This document shows, one piece after another, positions 58,871 through 64,000 of a DNA stretch of 64,000 nucleotides (within the stretch, counting starts at the first letter, position 1; the number at the start of each line of letters is the position of its first letter). Source of the stretch: Ostrinia nubilalis (taxonomy: Eukaryota; Arthropoda; Insecta; Lepidoptera; Crambidae); contig NC_087100.1 of the NCBI RefSeq assembly GCF_963855985.1, positions 593,001 to 657,000 of the forward strand, in the 5' to 3' direction. A program made the position numbers and the translations under genes. The notes beneath the pieces are model-generated. The model was not told the origin of the DNA, searched no databases, and saw nothing but the letters and a program-made list of their open reading frames with translations.

Positions 58871-59483
58871 TATTGGATAAGCTTTCAATATTCTAAGGAG
58901 CTTTACTTTGGCTTTAGTGTGGGCCAAGTCCTCAAGCTCTCCATTTGACTCAAGTAAATTGGAAGGTTGAACTCATGCAGTGATGACCGAGATGTTGACG
59001 ATGATGTAAAAGACATGGAGAAAAAATTAAAGGAACTTAAGAGGAAAATCCTATTTTTTATTTAAGACCAATGAGAGCTTTGGTATTGTGCCTATGATGA
59101 TACGAAACACGTCAATTAAGGAATTAAAACTAGCAACTTTGCAAGTAAGTATTATTGATACCTGTCTTTACAGAAAGAAGTAGGTAAGCTATGTTATTTC
59201 TTGGATTTTTGGTAACCCTGTAGATTCCTTGGTATTTGCCACCGCGGGAGTGTTTGAGCAGGCGCTGGAGACCGTATCAACTGATTAAACAAACATGGCC
59301 GATTGTCACATACTGTCACTGGGCTAGTTCCAATATTCCATAACTGGGTAAGGTATTTCTTCACCATAGAACAAATTAGTAGTCATAGCACAAGCTCTAC
59401 ATGGTTCAGGGCTACTATCACATGAGTAAAGACTCATGTGCTACCGGGTTATGGTTGAAATAATTTATTGTCATAAATTGCAT
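58871..59483. other. no gene recognised
   Basis: AT-rich. A small hairpin CACATGAGTAAAGACTCATGTG lies at about 59420-59441. Confidence 0.4.
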
Positions 59484-59632
59484 GGTTATGGCTAATATGA
59501 GTTTCAGCCAAATGCCTTCCACTGCTGGAAAAATCTCTCCAACTGATTTCCACAGCGACCGATACTGCACTGTCCGCATCCAGGTGCTTCCCGCGATCTT
59601 CACCAGATCGTCGGTCCACCGAGTGGGAGACC
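59484..59632 (-). mobile_element. RTE tail, minus
   Basis: TTTCAGCCAAATGCCTTCCA, CACTGTCCGCATCCAGGTGC and AGATCGTCGGTCCACC are the 3' end of the CGTT-type RTE subfamily. No microsatellite and no clear target duplication. Confidence 0.65.
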
Positions 59633-59788
59633 TTTTTTTACGGGGAAAAATTGCATTGAATCACTTACCTACCCTGCGGGGACAGGGTAAGTTATATGGG
59701 GCTCACCAAGTCAGAAGGACGAGACATACCCAGTAAAAAGAACCCGGTGCTCCGTCATTCGCCATAAGTGGGAAGAAACTGTCGGTTT

Positions 59789-60220
59789 CGTCGTTCGTTT
59801 CAGCCAAACAACGTCCACTGCTGGACAAAGGCCTCCTCCAAGGTTTTCCACAATGCACGGTCCTGCGCTGCCCGCATCCAGGCTCTTCCCGCGACCTTTA
59901 CGAGATCGTCAGTCCACCTAGTAGGAGGCCTGCCCACGCTACATGGATCTGAAACGTGGTCGCTTACTATGGGCCTCATAAGAAGGCTCAAGGTCACCCA
60001 AAGGGCGATGGAGCGGGCCATGCTTGGAGTTTCCCTACGTGATCGAATCAGAAATGAGGAGATCCGCAGGAGAACCAAAGTGACCGACATAGCTCGCAGA
60101 ATTGCTAAAACCAAGTGGCAGTGGGCGGGGCACATAGCTCGTAGAGACGATGGCCGTTGGGGCAGAAAAGTTCTCGAGTGGCGACCACGGGCTGGAAGAC
60201 GTAGCGTGGGCAGGCCTCCT
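59789..60220 (-). mobile_element. RTE copy with internal inversion (twin priming)
   Basis: 59789-59941 is the RTE 3' end in minus orientation (TTTCAGCCAAACAACGTCCA to CTGCCCACGCTA). 59942-60220 is the preceding part of the element in plus orientation, encoding RLKVTQRAMERAMLGVSLRD, RIRNEEIRRRTKVTDIARRI and GRKVLEWRPRAGRRSVGRPP. ACTGTCGGTTT flanks the whole at 59778-59788 and 60221-60231. About 20 bp at the break (TAGCGTGGGCAGGCCTCCT) is present in both arms. The 190-codon frame here is a by-product of the inversion. Confidence 0.85.
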
Positions 60221-60231
60221 ACTGTCGGTTT

Positions 60232-62106
60232 AACTTATCATAATCCTAATAACACTATTTTACTAATGAAACCCAAGAGATTCAGTTTACACCATTTTTA
60301 TAAGGGTCAATATAATGCCACTGACACGAAAGAAATATGAGGCAATACATCCAACAGTTCGCCGGGGGCGTCTTAAATTTGCGCAGTCTCATTCATTCCT
60401 TTACTTTGTTGATGTGAAATTCCGCGAAATGAAGTGAAACGCACTCCATCACCGGCGTTTCTCCCCCGCGCTCCATTATGGTTCACAAATCACGCCATCG
60501 ATCGGCGCTAATTAACCCATTACGCCCGCTCGGACATTATTGCGGACATTTTTACCGGACATTTTACCGGACAGTCAATTGCCAGGATTTATTTGCAAGT
60601 AAGATTCGTGGTGGATTGATTAACGAGTGGCTTCCGTTTCTGTTTACGGAGATTTTCTTTTTTAAGCTATCCTTGGCCTCCGGCCTGGCTCACTTTGCAT
60701 ACGAAATCACTTATAATCGCTCGTTAATAAAGACAGGTGACAGGCAGTGGCATGTTAATGCAATAGGTTTGTAGGAGAAACCGTGTTTTTTATGTAAAAT
60801 TTATCCCTTTATTTATCCCTTGACAGGTAGCTACTTAATTACCTTTGATGACTACACTTGATCTAAATATTTATGTACTTAGTGGAAAATTCTCAATCCA
60901 CGCCAGCAGAAGTAACTTTTCCAGTATAAAAATTATGTCAAACAATTATTAAAAAAAACTTAAATCCATTCACAAACCTTCATGCCGAAAGTTCGTTCAT
61001 AAAAAGTATTAATTAAAAGATCCCAGGGAAGCTTCGAGCGGTAATTACGGTGTAAATTATCACCGGGGCGTACCAGCTACCGTGTCGAGCGATTTGTCGG
61101 TCCGCCCCCGGCGACCGTCGAGCGGCTGGCTTATTGTCTACCGGTGCGATTGGTGAACGAAGCTGTGTAAAATTTGGTTGTGAATTAGTAGTTCTCCTTT
61201 TTCAAAGATAATGTGGTTAAGTGAGAGGATAGCGTATTCGACATGCCTCAAGTTGTGGGTTGGCCTGTGGCTACGCGGCTGGGGGACTCGCCAAGGTTGT
61301 GGAATGTGGATATTATCAGAGAACTATAGTGTTCGGTGTGGCCCAGGGGATTGAAAACTGACGGTGCATTCTTAAAAGGTCTCGCACACAGAGGGCTTAA
61401 TTCTGTAACGTTTGTACAGCCTCACTCTGCGTTACTTTTACCCACGCGTACAAGCCAATGAGTGTCAAAAAGAAATGTGACAACTTCATTAGGTTATTGT
61501 CGCAAGCTACGCACTTATTCCTTTGAGCAACTCAACATGTCCGTCATCTTCAATATCCACTGCAAGAATACGATCCTCTAGTTTGTACCAGAGTCAAATG
61601 GAGGATTTAGTCTACACCCTGAGGAGTGTAGCGTTCAGTGTGAGCGCTCAGACTTGTGACAAAATTAGATGATTACATTTTTTAAAAATAACAATTACCT
61701 AAATAAACCTACCCTTTAATGTCTATTTACTGACAAACAGATGCATCATTAACTATCTCCAGTACATCCATTCCTTCGCTACGCCTATCTAAATGTCTGG
61801 CATATCTAAATGCCATCTATGTCAGTATTGGTTCTCATCATCAGACCAATAAATCGGGCATCGAATCGCTATTCAGCGCGCGCGCAGCCAATGATATGGG
61901 CATAAAATGTCGCCGGCGCGGCGCAGCCGGCCATACATTATTCATTATAGATTTGTTTTTTACTGATACTAACTTATCGGACTAATCGGCCATTTGGTGG
62001 CCATCCGTCACATAGCAAGCAGAGCCATGTTTTACCTAGCATCGTTAGTTTTACGGCAAATACATTCAATTAAGGATAGGTGTGTCAAAACCGCAAGATA
62101 TACTTT
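60232..62106. other. no gene recognised; GC-rich patches
   Basis: Segments at 60440-60620, 61030-61150 and 61860-61940 are more GC-rich. Four repeats of a 12-13-bp unit (CGGACATTTTTAC type) occur at about 60531-60574. These could be conserved regulatory elements, but no coding sequence is seen. Confidence 0.35.
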
Positions 62107-62210
62107 AACATACTAAGAATCCTACCAAGGTATGTAGTAGCCGAAGGTCCATATACTATAACATACCAAGAATCATACCAAGGTAGTAGCCGAAGGTCCT
62201 AAATACTATC
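62107..62210. repeat. tandem duplication, about 52-bp unit
   Basis: AACATACTAAGAATCCTACC ... GTAGCCGAAGGTCC is followed by AACATACCAAGAATCATACC ... GTAGCCGAAGGTCC. Two copies with a few differences. Confidence 0.75.
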
Positions 62211-63640
62211 AAAGAATTTGAAATTAGACAGCTGCGCACTCTACATCTATTCCAATATTGTAATTCCCGTTACAATTCGTCAAAGCTAATTTAAACTGTG
62301 TTGTGTACTAATTGACCTATTACTCTTTTAACGATAGCATTAAATACTGCAACAACTTCGTTTTAACACCCATTTCTTAACAAATACCTTCCAAAACCAA
62401 CGTTTAAAACATAAAAACGCAGTATATTGACAGAACACTAAACTTTTTTACGACAGCTGGTGTTATTCTTGAATACGTAACGTTGAACAAAATATTGTAA
62501 ATCAAATGGCGAGATATTAGCACTCGAGATTAATAAAAACATAAAAGAAGCAAACTAAGAAAGTTCGATTTAATTCGATAGAACATGTTTTTGAGTTTTT
62601 GAATTACATTACACCTACTGATTAGAAGTTCCCTATACTTTGATCATGTGGACTGAAGAGGAATAGAACTCTCTACCAAACTCTGTCTTTTCATACCTCT
62701 ACAATCTGCATACATGCATCATACTATATGCTTGCATCATGCATAGTTGCATACTACAGGTGGTGACTAAGGTAACTGATTTTTTTTTCTTATTTGTTTC
62801 GCTCTTGGTAGAGCGATCGTGGTCACGTTGAGGCGTTGTTCACATCGATTGTAGAGGCAGATACAACTCTCCGCACGATCTCCCGCCATTTTTCTCTGTT
62901 TGCAGACTGTCTGAATGTGTTTACTAGACCCTATAATAGATCTACTGTCCCTAACTATGCTGTGTACCCGTTTAAAATAATCATTTGCAATATGTACGTG
63001 GCGGATGTCTTATAGATTATACGAGTATACGACACAGCCCGCGAATACCAATGGGCTTAATAGGTCTCTGCCTCGGTGTTATTCTACACGCCAATAATGG
63101 TTTCTATCCTTCGTTATTCACTTATTATGCGAATAGTTTCGGAGGAAACAGTAATGACATGGCCAGGCCCCGGTGTGAAAGCTAACTCGAGGATTTTATA
63201 ATCATTTTAATGCCAGAGAAACCTAATAAATAAGGATCAGTCTAATACATTTTCTATGCTTAAACTACATGAATATCTAATTTTAATACACACGATAATC
63301 GTCTATATGAATATGTAACGAATTACAAAAATATAAATAAGTAATTAAGGCAATGAATATGCACATACGAATACTGAATATGTTGGTAAAAATAGAACCA
63401 AGTAAGATCATTTTACGATTGCATGCAGTTGTTTACACAACAGGAGTTAAAATTCTTTGTTAATTTGCATATCTACGATGTGAATAATCTTAAAAGTTAA
63501 CAAGCCATCGTGTCAACCCTACACACTGTTTCGTTAAGGCGACACGTCAATACTTAATTAATTTAATTATTCGGAATTGCCATTTGACAGTTATACACCA
63601 CTACAGTAATTCCACCACCACTACATTAATAATTATAAGC
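62211..63640. other. no gene recognised
   Basis: AT-rich. A TGCATAC/GCATCATGC-rich patch lies at 62707-62760. A 66-codon frame at 62985-63185 has no motif. Confidence 0.35.
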
Positions 63641-64000
63641 TTATTAGTTCATTCACTAGAGAGTTAGCTATTCGTGGAGGGTCACTAATATTAATCAATG
63701 ATAAATTAAAATGTAAAGAGCGTAAAGATATTGTATCTCTCTCTGTTGAGCGAACTATTGAGCTGTCATGTGCAGAACTGGACGACTATGTTATTGTATG
63801 TGTATATAGACCCCCATCTAGTAACTATGAATTATTTGAAACCACAATGGAAGAGGTACTTAGAAGAGTGTGTAATAGTTCAAAGAAAGTAGTTGTATGT
63901 GGAGACTTTAATATCAATATAATAGAAGATTCCTCTCTTTCAATACGGTTTTTAAATTTATTCAAATCTTTTAACTTGTTAAATCTTTTCTCTGAACCAA
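63640..64000 (+). CDS. non-LTR retrotransposon endonuclease, partial
   Basis: The frame is open from 63610 to the window edge (130 codons, no start required). It reads ELAIRGGSLILINDKLKCKE, VIVCVYRPPSSNYELFETTM and KKVVVCGDFNINIIED. The VYRPP (residues about 65-69) and GDFN (98-101) motifs are the central part of the apurinic-type endonuclease domain of Jockey/CR1/R1-group LINEs, which nicks target DNA to prime reverse transcription. The N-terminal catalytic part is absent and the left junction is near 63640, so the copy is 5'-truncated. The reverse transcriptase would lie beyond the window. No stop is seen in the visible part. Confidence 0.8.

Noticed and set aside
59768..60340. 190-codon frame, the longest in the window
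   Set aside because: It is created by the inverted RTE copy: antisense tail, then sense C-terminal region, then flank. It is not a gene.
1..64000. CRISPR arrays, bacterial operons, rRNA genes, phage or viral gene clusters
   Set aside because: None seen. Composition, repeats and splice-like signals are those of an insect nuclear genome.

Overview
This window looks like lepidopteran (moth or butterfly) nuclear DNA: AT-rich, with no operon-like gene packing and no ORF that reads as an intact host gene. Its repeats are ones I recognise as typical of Lepidoptera: RTE-type retrotransposon tails (ending in TCA/ATG or CGTT tracts), LINE or SINE ends beginning CTAGCGGCCGCCCGCG or ending GCCGGGTCAGCTAGT, and many short inverted-repeat DNA elements. 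The species and the host gene cannot be told from sequence alone. The window is most simply a gene desert or the inside of one or more very large introns.

Layout. 1-11 kb holds short inverted-repeat elements (MITEs), several with clear TAA or TTA target duplications of PIF/Harbinger type, an RTE tail with a perfect 11-bp target duplication, and LINE/SINE ends. 11.4-13.5 kb is a near-perfect 229-bp direct repeat split by a 1.57-kb element with 27-bp inverted ends and a degraded reading frame. 14-24 kb has more RTE tails, a LINE C-terminal zinc-finger remnant and an RTE tail sitting between two 108-bp direct repeats. 25-29 kb has a MITE nested in a SINE-like repeat, a GCCAT (PHO/YY1-core) cluster and another MITE. 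29-45 kb is mostly unique AT-rich DNA with a few MITEs, SINE pieces and weak small-exon candidates. 45-48 kb has a perfect 27-bp hairpin, an inverted pair of one dispersed repeat around a broken membrane-protein-like frame, a MITE and a fold-back element. 51.9-53 kb is a LINE end with five 135-bp tandem units followed by an RTE tail. 55.6-58.5 kb is a nest of elements, including a degraded pogo/Tigger-like DNA transposon with an RTE inserted in it. 59.5-60.2 kb has two RTE copies, one showing a twin-priming inversion. The window ends inside the endonuclease domain of a non-LTR retrotransposon.

Possible host coding sequence is limited to small candidate exons: 28 nt at 18812-18839, 31 nt at 37866-37896 and 40 nt at 42563-42602, judged only on splice signals. 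Nothing here works together as a pathway. The biology on show is transposition: TPRT by RTE elements, cut-and-paste by Harbinger-like and pogo-like elements, and nested insertions whose empty sites can be reconstructed inside this window.
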